Shown piece after piece: positions 1 through 8,241 of a stretch of DNA of 32,632 nucleotides. The DNA comes from Verrucomicrobiales bacterium (lineage in GTDB: Bacteria > Verrucomicrobiota > Verrucomicrobiia > Verrucomicrobiales > DEV007). Both the position numbers and the translations under genes were made by a program. Each line of letters starts with the position of its first letter. The first letter of the stretch is position 1. The DNA is taken from assembly GCA_029213065.1 (NCBI GenBank), contig JARGPH010000047.1, positions 1 to 32,632 on the forward strand. The letters are read 5' to 3'. A model generated the notes under the pieces. It was not told the DNA's origin. It made no database searches and saw only the letters and a program-made list of their open reading frames with translations.

Positions 1-46
1 GGATGATCTTGCAGGAGATTTTCGGCCTGCATCTCCACGCTGATTG

Positions 47-1030
47 TTAGATGCCCAGACCGTAGCGAAGGAGTGCCTCCGACTCGCTCCAGACCGCAGG
101 AGAGGTGCTGCCGAGGATGACGGCGACAACGCTTCTTCCATTGCCGGATGCGGATGAAATGAGGCATCGTCCCGCTGCGTTCGTGTAGCCCGTTTTCAAA
201 CCGGTGCAGTAGGGGAAATGCTTGAGAACCTGATTCGTGTTGCTGAGCGATTTGGTGGTCCCGTTGGAAAAGCGGAAGGTGTGCGTTTTCGTTTGAACGG
301 CATCACGGATCACCGGTTTGCGGAGCGCGGCGAGTCCGAGCTTGGAAAGGTCTCTCGCTGTCGAATACTGCCCCGGAGGTGTCGGGAGGCCGCTCGCGTT
401 GGTGAAGTAGGAATTGGTCATCCCCAGCGAACGGGCTCTCTGATTCATCGCCCCGGCAAAATTCGAAACACTGCCGGAGTGGTCGCGGGCGAGAGCGCGG
501 GCAATATCATTACTACTCCGAATCAGGACGGCCTTAAGCAGTTCGCCTCTCGTGTAGACCTGCCCGGGCTTGATTCCCATAATGGTGGGTTCGGCCCAGG
601 TGTCGGGTTCCTCGATTGTCATCGAGCCATTCAAATTACCTCTCTCTGCGACCAGAATACCGAGAAGCAGTTTCTGTGTACTCGCTGAAGGAAGGCGTTG
701 GTCGGCATTTTTTTCGTAAATAACGCGTCCCCAGCCGTCGACGAGAATCGCGGCCTTCGCCGTGATGTTGGGCTCGGCCTTCGAAGAGGGGGGAGGGGCT
801 GTCTGTGCGACCTGATCGGGATTGGCCGGAACGGGGCTGAAAGGGAATCGAGAGCCTTGGTTGCCACCCTCGGGATACTGGCTCGCTCCTACCGGAGCCT
901 GGGGCGTCGCCACGGCCGGCGTTTCATGGGATTGACATCCCAGCACTGCCATGCTGATGATCAGCAAAACGGTGTGGCTGGTGTTCCGGACGTTTCGAAA
1001 GAAACGGGCAACGCGTAGACGGCGGTTCAT
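47..1030 (-). CDS. D-alanyl-D-alanine carboxypeptidase (peptidase S11 family), lipoprotein
   Basis: This 327-residue protein has the three penicillin-binding motifs of S11 D,D-carboxypeptidases in the right order: SxxK at S117-T-Q-K120, SxN at S172-S-N174 and KTG at 279-281. Such enzymes trim the terminal D-Ala from peptidoglycan stem peptides in the periplasm. The N-terminus is basic and then hydrophobic and ends in a lipobox-like V-L-G-C with Cys32, so I infer a lipid-anchored protein. A Pro/Gly/Gln-rich linker (about residues 37-88) separates the anchor from the catalytic domain. No C-terminal amphipathic helix of the classical PBP5 type follows, which fits anchoring by the lipid instead. 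It lies 44 bp downstream of the TPR gene on the same strand and may be co-transcribed with it. Family call is secure; physiological substrate and name are not. Confidence 0.93.
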   Translation of the reverse strand: MNRRLRVARFFRNVRNTSHTVLLIISMAVLGCQSHETPAVATPQAPVGASQYPEGGNQGSRFPFSPVPANPDQVAQTAPPPSSKAEPNITAKAAILVDGWGRVIYEKNADQRLPSASTQKLLLGILVAERGNLNGSMTIEEPDTWAEPTIMGIKPGQVYTRGELLKAVLIRSSNDIARALARDHSGSVSNFAGAMNQRARSLGMTNSYFTNASGLPTPPGQYSTARDLSKLGLAALRKPVIRDAVQTKTHTFRFSNGTTKSLSNTNQVLKHFPYCTGLKTGYTNAAGRCLISSASGNGRSVVAVILGSTSPAVWSESEALLRYGLGI

Positions 1031-1074
1031 AAGAGCGAAAATCTAATCGAGTTTTTCGAAAAATCACACGGAGT

Positions 1075-1902
1075 TTATTTAGCCGATTTGAGGATTGTTT
1101 CGATCTCAGGGGAGGGTTCCGCGCCGAGGTCTTTTGCCGCGTAATAGTGCCGTTTCGCGAGCTCGAGCCGGGGTGGTCTCAGTTCGAGGTAGGTGATCGC
1201 CAGATTGTAATGCGCATCGGCCAACTTGGGATCCAGTTCCACGGCCCGTTGCAGTTCCGTGATCGCCGCCTCTTTCCATCCATAGTCGCGAACCACTGCC
1301 GCCAGATAGAGACGGGAAAGCGCATTCTGCGGGGACTCGTGAATTGCCCGCGTGAGGCTGGAAATCGCAAGGTTGAGGTCGCCTCTGTCGTATTGAATGA
1401 GCCCCAGTGTCTGCCAGTTCACCGCGATGGTCGGATTGATATCGAGTGATTTTCTGACATTGCCCGCCGCAGCGAGGAGGTTGCCCAACTGATACTCGGC
1501 GACACCGAGATTGGCATAGGCGAGTGCGTTGTCCGGCGCTTCGTCAACCATTTCGAGATAGGCTTCGCGGGCTTCCTCCCATTTCAGTCCGGCTACGGCT
1601 TCGGCACCTTTTTGTGCCAGTTCCGCGAGCTCGGGAGGAAGCTTGGTGGGGCCGGTCACGAGTCCAATCGTCATCGCTCCTTCCGGAAGGGTTTTCTCTG
1701 TGCCTGTCTCGCCCGGAGGTAAGGTGGGGACAGGCACCAGCGGCGGTTTCGGATCCGATTTTGAAGAGGAGGCGTTGAGCCGGAACCCGCGCTTCGCTGC
1801 CGGCGTCTCCGGTGTTCCCGTTTCCTCCTGAGCCGGCAACCATCCCTGTGTCGAGATCAGTAGGAAGAGAGTGGCGCTGAGTGGAAAACGGGTGACGAAC
1901 AT
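1075..1902 (-). CDS. Secreted tetratricopeptide-repeat protein
   Basis: The 275-residue form begins with a hydrophobic segment ending near A-Q-E that looks like a signal peptide. A Pro-rich low-complexity stretch follows, then four to five TPR units from about residue 95 on, with the usual A-N-L-G and Y-x-L-G helix patterns. TPR proteins are scaffolds for protein contacts; nothing here shows a partner. The reading frame stays open upstream to an ATG at 1971, which would add 23 residues. I prefer the start at 1902 because it puts the signal peptide at the very N-terminus and because the upstream ATG lies inside the LexA operator. No convincing Shine-Dalgarno precedes either start. The gene is divergent from lexA and followed by the D,D-carboxypeptidase gene. 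Confidence 0.8.
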   Translation of the reverse strand: MFVTRFPLSATLFLLISTQGWLPAQEETGTPETPAAKRGFRLNASSSKSDPKPPLVPVPTLPPGETGTEKTLPEGAMTIGLVTGPTKLPPELAELAQKGAEAVAGLKWEEAREAYLEMVDEAPDNALAYANLGVAEYQLGNLLAAAGNVRKSLDINPTIAVNWQTLGLIQYDRGDLNLAISSLTRAIHESPQNALSRLYLAAVVRDYGWKEAAITELQRAVELDPKLADAHYNLAITYLELRPPRLELAKRHYYAAKDLGAEPSPEIETILKSAK

Positions 1903-1964
1903 GGCGATAGGTGAAAAACAAAAAAGAAATAAAAAGGGAATTCTCCTTGCGCGCGAATGATTTC

Positions 1965-1990
1965 TGTTCATGTTCTAGGGAACACTGTTC
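1965..1990. promoter_or_regulatory. LexA operator (TGTTC-N4-GAACA) in the lexA promoter region
   Basis: The perfect inverted repeat TGTTC-TAGG-GAACA spans 1971-1984, ending 9 bp before the lexA ATG. This is the motif form reported for LexA of Verrucomicrobia, so autoregulation of lexA is expected. Two further half-sites flank it: TGTTC at 1965-1969 and TGTTC at 1986-1990. GAACA and the last TGTTC form a second palindrome with a 1-bp centre. The position between divergent genes means the TPR/carboxypeptidase genes could also be controlled. Confidence 0.8.
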
Positions 1991-1993
1991 AAA

Positions 1994-2626
1994 ATGAAAT
2001 TAACCGCACGCCAACAGGAAGTCTTAGATTATCTTCAATCGGAGCACCGTCAGACGGGTATCATGCCATCAACGAGGGAGATTCAAACTCATTTTGGTTT
2101 CGCGAGTCAGACCGCCGCTGTGAGTAATTTGAGAGCGCTTGAGAAAAAAGGTGTCATCAAACGACGAGAGGGAGAGGATGATCGACGCCTTGCCAGGTGT
2201 ATTGTTTTTGCCGATCAGGCGGACCGCGAGCCGATTGTGGATGTTCCCATTTATGGAGCGATCCCTGCCGGTTACGCGGATGACACGGTGCCGGAGTCGG
2301 ACGGAACACTTTCTGTGGATATTCGTTCGATGGGCTTGACGGCACGCTCCAAGGCCTATGCGCTGAAGGTGCGGGGGGAATCGATGATCGATGCTCACAT
2401 TATGGACGGGGATCACGTTGTCCTCGAATACCGTGAGCCACGCGATCAGGATATCGTTGCCGCCCTGATCGATGGCGAGACGACGCTGAAGCGTTTTGTG
2501 AATGATCCTAAGCGACCCTATCTCAAAGCGGAGAACGTTAATTATCCTGAATTGCACCCTGTAGAGGAGTTGCGGGTTCAGGGAGTCATGGTCGGTCTCG
2601 TAAGAGGCGCAACACGGCGCTGGTAG
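1994..2626 (+). CDS. lexA: LexA repressor (SOS regulator, serine autoprotease)
   Basis: This 210-residue protein has the full LexA architecture. An N-terminal winged helix-turn-helix (about 1-70) carries the S-T-R-E-I recognition-helix region. The hinge has an Ala92-Gly93 cleavage bond in the context I-P-A-G-Y. The C-terminal S24 peptidase domain has the catalytic dyad Ser130 (G-E-S-M) and Lys166 (T-T-L-K-R-F). It represses DNA-damage genes until RecA filaments trigger self-cleavage. The ATG is 9 bp from the palindromic operator, so bound LexA would cover the transcription or translation start. No Shine-Dalgarno is seen, so the mRNA may be leaderless or nearly so. No imuA/imuB/dnaE2 cassette follows. 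The 230 bp after it hold a short GCCTCG-C-CGAGGC palindrome but no T-run. Confidence 0.96.
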   Translation: MKLTARQQEVLDYLQSEHRQTGIMPSTREIQTHFGFASQTAAVSNLRALEKKGVIKRREGEDDRRLARCIVFADQADREPIVDVPIYGAIPAGYADDTVPESDGTLSVDIRSMGLTARSKAYALKVRGESMIDAHIMDGDHVVLEYREPRDQDIVAALIDGETTLKRFVNDPKRPYLKAENVNYPELHPVEELRVQGVMVGLVRGATRRW

Positions 2627-2857
2627 TCCGCTAAGCGCGAGCAGTTACGTGGGTAAGGCAGGTAATTGTGCCTCGCCGAGGCGCCGTTCGCCCGTGTATC
2701 CCACGACGTTCTGATTCGCCAGTTTCGTCGATCCGGCAGTTTCCGTTGTCCGATCTCCGAATACGGACACCGTGGGCTGGGTCTTTTGGCAGAAGGCACC
2801 TACCTCGAACGCGGTCCGTGATGCAGGATTGATACCGTCTCCGCTAAGGTGTAAGGA

Positions 2858-4375
2858 ATGAATCCTATGAAATCCCCCCGTATTGTCTATCTGGTCGCTC
2901 TGGGCATAATCTCCTTCTGTCAGTTCTCCGTTTCAGCAGAGAAGCCGAACATCCTCTGGATTTTTTCGGAAGACCTTTCCCCCTACATGGGATGCTACGA
3001 CGACCCGGTCAATGCAGGGCACACACCGTCGATTGATCAACTAGCTGCTGAAGGTGTTCTCTTCAAACGCGCCTACATGCCGGCTCCGGTCTGTTCTGCC
3101 TGCCGCTCGGCCATTATCACCGGAGTGATGCAAACGAGCACAGGCGCTCATCAACATCGATCGGGTCGGGCACCGGCGGGCATCGTTCCGGAAGACACTC
3201 AGATTCGTTTGCCTGAGGGGGTGAAGACAATTCCGGAACTGATGCGGGAGGCGGGCTATTTCACCTTCAACAGTGGTAAGGACGATTACAATTTTCACTA
3301 CGACCGTCGCAAACTCTATTCGGTCGGGACCAAGGAGGACTACGAGCCGGGGATGAACGGTTGGCAGGGGAATTTCGCCCGTCATTCAGGCTCGTTTACC
3401 GAGGACACCTGGAACGCACGTGAAGACAAGAGTCAGCCCTGGTTCGGTCAGATCATGATCTGGGGCGGCAAGGCAAAGGAGAAGCATGTTAGAGAGGGGG
3501 AGTTGTTGAAAGATGATGAAGTTCCGTTGCCTCCTTATTTTCCAAATACTCCGGCGCATCGGAAGTCATGGACGCAGCATTACAATGCGGCGCGTGGTGC
3601 CGATGCATAGGTCGGCGAGATTCTTGCTCAGTTGGAAAAGGATGGGGAGCTGGAAAACACGATCGTTTTTTTCTTCTCTGACCACGGGAACAATCAGTCG
3701 CTGCGTCACAAGCAATTTTGTTACGAGGGCGGCGTTCATGTTCCCTTGATGATTAAAGGGGATCACCCGGCACTGAAAGCGGGAACGGTGCGGAAGGAGA
3801 TTATCTCGGGACTCGATATTTCCGCCACGACTCTAGCCTTCGGTGGTGCGGAGCGACCGGATTATCTCGATGGTCAGAATCTATTCGGAAATGACTTCGA
3901 GCCCTTGAGCTATGTCATTTCCGCCCGTGATCGCTGTGACTACACGATCGATCGGATCCGCACGGTTCGCAGTGACAAGCTGCGCTATATCAGGAATTTC
4001 TTTCCGGACCGCCCCATGTTGCAGGCGCAGTACCGGGATAAGGCCGCCACGGTCGTTGATCTGCATCGGCTTCATGAGGCGGGCGAACTCACCGAATATC
4101 AGGACAAACACTGGTTCGGGATTCGTCCGAAAGAGGAACTTTACGACATCGCAGCGGATCCCTATCAGATCAATAATCTGGCGGATAACCCGGAGTATGC
4201 TGAGGCTTTGAAAGAACATCGCGAGGTGCTTGACGCGTGGATTAAAGAAACCGACGACAAAGGGCAGTATCCTGAATCGCCGGTTCAGTTGAAAGCCACC
4301 TACGACCTCTGGATCGAGAAGCCTATTTTCAAGAACGCGAAAGTGAATCCCGAGTATGATCAGTTTCGGAACTGA
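2858..4375 (+). pseudogene. Secreted sulfatase interrupted by an in-frame TAG
   Basis: Two open segments in the same frame (2858-3610 and 3632-4375) form one sulfatase of about 505 codons, split only by TAG at 3608-3610 (codon 251). The N-terminal part has a signal peptide, the metal-binding N-I-L-W-I-F-S-E-D-L stretch and the formylglycine motif C79-S-A-C-R followed by S-A-I-I-T-G. The C-terminal part has the D275-H-G-N metal-site motif and the normal sulfatase tail. Nothing else is lost, so this is a single nonsense change or a base error rather than decay. Sulfatases of this type remove sulfate from polysaccharides or glycosaminoglycans outside the cytoplasm. They need a formylglycine-generating enzyme, which is not in this window. 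An AAGGA lies 9 bp before the ATG at 2867, which may be the true start. Confidence 0.82.
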
Positions 4376-4500
4376 AATGAGGTTTAGATAGCTCTGCTGT
4401 CTCCCGCGGTGCCACCTGGATGGATTGCCGGATGCCCTACCCGAAGCACGCCATAAGTTTGGCTTTGTTTTGGGTGGGTTTTGAATAAACATCAGGGTTC

Positions 4501-6333
4501 ATGAATCAACGTTTTTCGATCGCTCTTATTGTAGCTCTGGCAGTAGGTCTGCTTCTCTCTGATGCTTCAGCCGAACTTCAGATTTCCACGATTGCCGGGA
4601 CTGGTGAAAGTGGTTACACCGGAGACGGGAAGGCCGCTCTTGAGGCAAAGCTCAATCAACCTTTCGGGGTCATTGTCGGGCTCGACGGTGATATCTATTA
4701 CTGCGATACGGAAAACCATGTCATTCGGCGGATCCTTCGTAAGACTGGAGTGATTGAGACGGTTGTTGGAACCGGAGAGGAAGGTTACTCCGGAGACGGT
4801 GGTTCCCCCTTGGAGGCAAAACTGAATGAGCCCTATGAAGTGCGTTTTCACCCCTCCGGTGATCTTTACTGGGTGGAGCGCTTAAGCCACACGGTGCGTC
4901 GCTGGGATGCGATTACCAATACTGTTTCAACGGTCGCGGGAACCGGCGAGGCAGGGTTCTCTGGAGACGGCGGAGCGGGCAATAAGGCGCAAATGAAGCA
5001 GCCTCATTCGATTCAATTCAATGATTCGGGAGATGCTCTCTTCATCTGCGATATTGGCAATCACCGGGTTCGTCGTCTTGATATTGAGACGGGGACGATT
5101 GAAACCTGGTGTGGAACCGGCGAAGCGAAGGCTACGCCTGACGGTGCTAAGGTGAGCACGGAAACCCCGTTGAAAGGGCCGCGCGCTCTCGACCGTGCGC
5201 CCGACGGTGATCTCTGGCTCGCTCTGCGTGAAGGGAACCAGGTGTTCCGCATTGATATGAAGAACAAAACGCTTCATCACGTCGCGGGAACCGGTAAAGG
5301 CGGCTTTCACGCCGAAACTCGAAATGCACTCGAGTCGCAGCTTTCCGGTCCGAAGGGTGTCGCGATTTCGCCGGACGGAAAGCTGGTTTATCTCGCCGAC
5401 ACGGAATCGCATACGGTGCGGGCGATCGATCTCAGCGTCACTCCTCCGGTTCTCAGGTTGATTGCGGGAGACGGGAAAAAAGGAGACGGTCCCGATGCTC
5501 CGGATCCTTTGCAATGTCGCATGGACCGGCTCCATGGAGTCGGCGTCGACCCGGTTAACGGTGATATCTACATCGGCGACTCACAAACACACAAGGTCCG
5601 CAAGGTAGCCGGTTTACCGGGTGTCCCGCGTGCACCGCTTTCCGCCTACGAGACGGATGATTTCAAAGTCGACGGTAGAGCCTGTAAACTGGCGAAACCG
5701 AAAAAGGCAGCTCCCGGCAATCCGTGGATTTGGCGCTGCCGTTTCTTTGGCGCTTTTCCTGCAGTAGACGAAGGACTCCTCGCCGACGGCTGGCATGTCG
5801 CGACGATTGATGTCTCGAACCTCTTCGGAGCGCCGGAGGCAATGGAGGCGTTCGATCTTTTTTACAAGCACATGACAGTGGAGAAGGGATTGCACGCCAG
5901 ACCGGTCATCGAGGGATTCAGCCGGGGAGGACTTCCGGCGACACTGTGGCCGATGCAGAACCCTGACAAAGTTTCAGGGATCTACCTTGATGCGCCCGTT
6001 TTGAATATTCATACCTGGCCGCGACGAAGTTCACCGGCGACGTGGGAATTGTGCATGAAAGCGTGGAGTCTTACCGGCGAGACCGCTGACTCATGGGTTG
6101 GACCACTTACTCAGTTGGAGAAGCTCGCGAAAGCAGAGGTGCCCATTTTACTGATTGCCGGAGGAGGAGACGATGTTGTCCCGTTTTCTGAAAATGGCGG
6201 GATCCTCGTGGAACGTTTTCGCGCGCTGGGCGGAGATCTTACTCTCACGGTGAAGGCCGGTTGCGGCCACCACCCGCATTCACTCCACGATCCTGCTCCG
6301 GCGATTGCCTGGGTGAAGCGGGTCATCAAGTAG
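4501..6333 (+). CDS. Secreted NHL-repeat beta-propeller fused to an alpha/beta-hydrolase domain
   Basis: This 610-residue protein starts with a signal peptide (about 1-24). It continues with at least five NHL-type repeats in which A-G-T-G-E-x-G-(Y/F)-x-G-D-G alternates with V-R-R segments (about 30-375). The last 230 residues look like an alpha/beta hydrolase: a G-F-S-R-G-G nucleophile elbow with Ser474, an acidic G-D-D-V-V-P loop (Asp557/558) and G-H-H-P-H-S near His590. Propellers of this kind often present proteins or ligands; the hydrolase part could be a carbohydrate esterase. It directly follows the broken sulfatase on the same strand with a 125-bp gap, so both may serve degradation of one polysaccharide. 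The substrate is unknown, and the triad is inferred from motif position only. Confidence 0.82.
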   Translation: MNQRFSIALIVALAVGLLLSDASAELQISTIAGTGESGYTGDGKAALEAKLNQPFGVIVGLDGDIYYCDTENHVIRRILRKTGVIETVVGTGEEGYSGDGGSPLEAKLNEPYEVRFHPSGDLYWVERLSHTVRRWDAITNTVSTVAGTGEAGFSGDGGAGNKAQMKQPHSIQFNDSGDALFICDIGNHRVRRLDIETGTIETWCGTGEAKATPDGAKVSTETPLKGPRALDRAPDGDLWLALREGNQVFRIDMKNKTLHHVAGTGKGGFHAETRNALESQLSGPKGVAISPDGKLVYLADTESHTVRAIDLSVTPPVLRLIAGDGKKGDGPDAPDPLQCRMDRLHGVGVDPVNGDIYIGDSQTHKVRKVAGLPGVPRAPLSAYETDDFKVDGRACKLAKPKKAAPGNPWIWRCRFFGAFPAVDEGLLADGWHVATIDVSNLFGAPEAMEAFDLFYKHMTVEKGLHARPVIEGFSRGGLPATLWPMQNPDKVSGIYLDAPVLNIHTWPRRSSPATWELCMKAWSLTGETADSWVGPLTQLEKLAKAEVPILLIAGGGDDVVPFSENGGILVERFRALGGDLTLTVKAGCGHHPHSLHDPAPAIAWVKRVIK

Positions 6334-6351
6334 CGGGGCCGGGCGGTGTGT

Positions 6352-7224
6352 TCAGTCCGTCCCGAGACTCAAAATTGAGGCGGAAGGCACCCCGGTGTAG
6401 AGCACCGCTTGTGGATTGCCCGAGGTCTTGGGCTCGTAGAAAATGGTGTTCGTGAAAGTGGCGATCCCGATCAACCCGCCGTTTTCGTTGAAGATACCCG
6501 AGCCGCTTGAGCCTCTCGCAAAAGGGGCTGTGATCTGGATTCGTTTGGCCTTCCCTTTCGGTTCCAGAAAGTAACGTGAGACATGCCCCCTCGTGAAGGT
6601 GTAGAAGTGGGCGTCCGGATGTGAGATCACAAAGAGGGCGTCACCGGTCGCGGCTGATGGCGCGATTGGAACGAAGGGGAGGTCCTTTGCTCCCGCCAGC
6701 TGGACAAGGGCGAGATCGTCCTTTTCTGAGCTCGCGAGCACTTTTTTGATCGGAAAGATACGACCGTCCCTCGTCATCGCGGCAAAGGTTTTTGCCTGTG
6801 CAAATTTGAGGACATGGTAGTTCGTGACCAGTAAGCCGCCGCTGGAAATGAGAACGCCTCCGGCGAGATTGTTGTGCCATTTGTCGCATTTACCGCAAAG
6901 GTAAAGATGCCCGACGATGAGGGTTGCGGCGGAGGCGGATCGCACTGGGTTCCCGCCATTGTTGTCGGCGGGCGCGAGGGGAGAGGCGGGAGAAAGCGAC
7001 TGCGAAAACCGCAGTTCACGCTTCAGTTCCGTCCGAATCACTTCGCCTTCGACGTGCTGTTTGTTAGCAATGAGCGCGGAGCATTCCCTCGTGAAGGCCG
7101 CGCTGAACGCCTCATCACTGATGTAGGCTTCTTCGGCCTTCCCGACGGATGCCAGAGCAAACGCCAGTAACAAGCTGAGAAACAGCGCTTTGCCTGAGCT
7201 GCTAATTGAGACTGATTTTAGCAT
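6352..7224 (-). CDS. Secreted trypsin-like serine protease
   Basis: This 290-residue protein has a signal peptide (about 1-30). Its C-terminal half carries the chymotrypsin-fold triad: His137 in T-N-Y-H-V-L, Asp169/170 in K-D-D-L-A-L and Ser240 in G-S-S-G-S-G. The last is a variant of the usual G-N-S-G-G, seen in HtrA-like and related peptidases. There is no PDZ domain, so it is not a complete DegP/HtrA. A C-G-K-C pair (110/113) before the catalytic core could form a disulfide or bind metal. The start overlaps the end of the upstream cytochrome/LRR gene by 23 bp on the same strand, implying one transcript and possible translational coupling. Its stop is only 18 bp from the stop of the convergent NHL/hydrolase gene. 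The substrate is unknown. Confidence 0.85.
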   Translation of the reverse strand: MLKSVSISSSGKALFLSLLLAFALASVGKAEEAYISDEAFSAAFTRECSALIANKQHVEGEVIRTELKRELRFSQSLSPASPLAPADNNGGNPVRSASAATLIVGHLYLCGKCDKWHNNLAGGVLISSGGLLVTNYHVLKFAQAKTFAAMTRDGRIFPIKKVLASSEKDDLALVQLAGAKDLPFVPIAPSAATGDALFVISHPDAHFYTFTRGHVSRYFLEPKGKAKRIQITAPFARGSSGSGIFNENGGLIGIATFTNTIFYEPKTSGNPQAVLYTGVPSASILSLGTD

Positions 7225-8155
7225 TCGGCAATGCTTTCGTAAGCTCTTTGACTCCGGCTTTGGTAGCCTTGGATTGCCAGAGATAGACGGCTTCGAGATT
7301 CTTGAGTCCTTTCAGCTGCTTGAGGCCGGCATCGGTGACATTGGTTCCCCAGAGGTTGAGGGTGCGCAGTTCACTCAATCCGCTGATGTTTTTCAAAGCA
7401 CCGTCACCCAAACCGGTCTGACTCAGATTGAGATGAACGAGTCGGGGCATTTCGGAAACGAGGGAAAGGCCTTCGTCGGTGATTTGGGTTTTCGACAAAT
7501 TCAGGTTGGCGATGTTCGCGGCGACCACTGACGCAGAGCCGATTGCCTCATCATCGGCTTCGTCGGCGGTAAGACGAAAGTCCACTTCGAGAAGGGGGCT
7601 CTCCCGTGCCAGCCTCTGAACGCGCCCGCCGGCTTCGGTGACCGGTTTCCAGACGCTCTCTTCGGGTTTCGTGAGGCCCTCAGAAAGACGCTTGTAGACT
7701 TCCTGAATTTCAGAAACGGGGATCTTGTTTCCCTCATTGGTAACCTCGGTGGGTTTACCTTCAAGGTTGCCCTGCCAGTCACCAAAATCGGCACCTTCAT
7801 TGATCCATTTTTTGAAAAGCTCGACCTCTTCGGGAGTCAATGGGTCGGCCTTGTCGACCGGTGGCATAAAATCATCATCGTCGTGTGGGAGGGTTACCCG
7901 GGTGTAGAGCTCACTCTTCGAAGCTTCTCCGGGGACCAATACTGCGCCATCTTCACTGCCTGCAAGGATTGCCCAGGCGGCATCCATTCGCAGGCCCGCC
8001 TTTGGTTTTTTGGTTCTGCCATTCTCCTCGTAAGGAGCCTTGTGGCAGTCAACACAGGACGCGTTGAGGAAGGGAAGGATCTCTTTTTCAAATTCAACCC
8101 CTTGAGAGAGGGTGGAACCCAGAAGCGGTAAGAGAAAAAGGATTTTAAAACGCAT
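7202..8155 (-). CDS. Planctomycete-type cytochrome c domain protein with leucine-rich repeats
   Basis: This 317-residue secreted protein has a signal peptide and then a C34-V-D-C37-H38 heme-attachment motif. The domain around it looks like the Planctomycete cytochrome C (PSCyt1) family: L-R-M-D-A and M-P-P-V-D-K-A-D-P-L-T-P-E-E, with the methionine as the likely distal ligand. The C-terminal third has about five LRRs of the type L-x-x-L-x-L-x-x-T-x-I-T-D-x-G-L. PSCyt1/LRR combinations are common in PVC bacteria, but their redox partners are largely unknown. The gene overlaps the downstream serine protease by 23 bp. A role in periplasmic electron transfer or sensing is an inference. Confidence 0.85.
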   Translation of the reverse strand: MRFKILFLLPLLGSTLSQGVEFEKEILPFLNASCVDCHKAPYEENGRTKKPKAGLRMDAAWAILAGSEDGAVLVPGEASKSELYTRVTLPHDDDDFMPPVDKADPLTPEEVELFKKWINEGADFGDWQGNLEGKPTEVTNEGNKIPVSEIQEVYKRLSEGLTKPEESVWKPVTEAGGRVQRLARESPLLEVDFRLTADEADDEAIGSASVVAANIANLNLSKTQITDEGLSLVSEMPRLVHLNLSQTGLGDGALKNISGLSELRTLNLWGTNVTDAGLKQLKGLKNLEAVYLWQSKATKAGVKELTKALPNAKISLN

Positions 8156-8241
8156 CCCGCAGCATCGCGAGATTCTTTGTTTGAGGCAATGTTAATTTCG
8201 CGGGCGCGGGATGACGAAATCACGTAGGGACGCGGTAGCCC

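Noticed and set aside
2627-2857. attC-like site or small RNA after lexA
   Set aside because: GTGGG/CCCAC and GCCTCG/CGAGGC inverted repeats exist and a GACGTT occurs, but no R''/R' complement or arm order of an attC is present, and no T-run follows.
3608-3610. Pyrrolysine or selenocysteine at the sulfatase TAG
   Set aside because: The codon is TAG, not TGA, no recoding hairpin follows, and no pyl gene is in view; a nonsense change or sequencing error is simpler.
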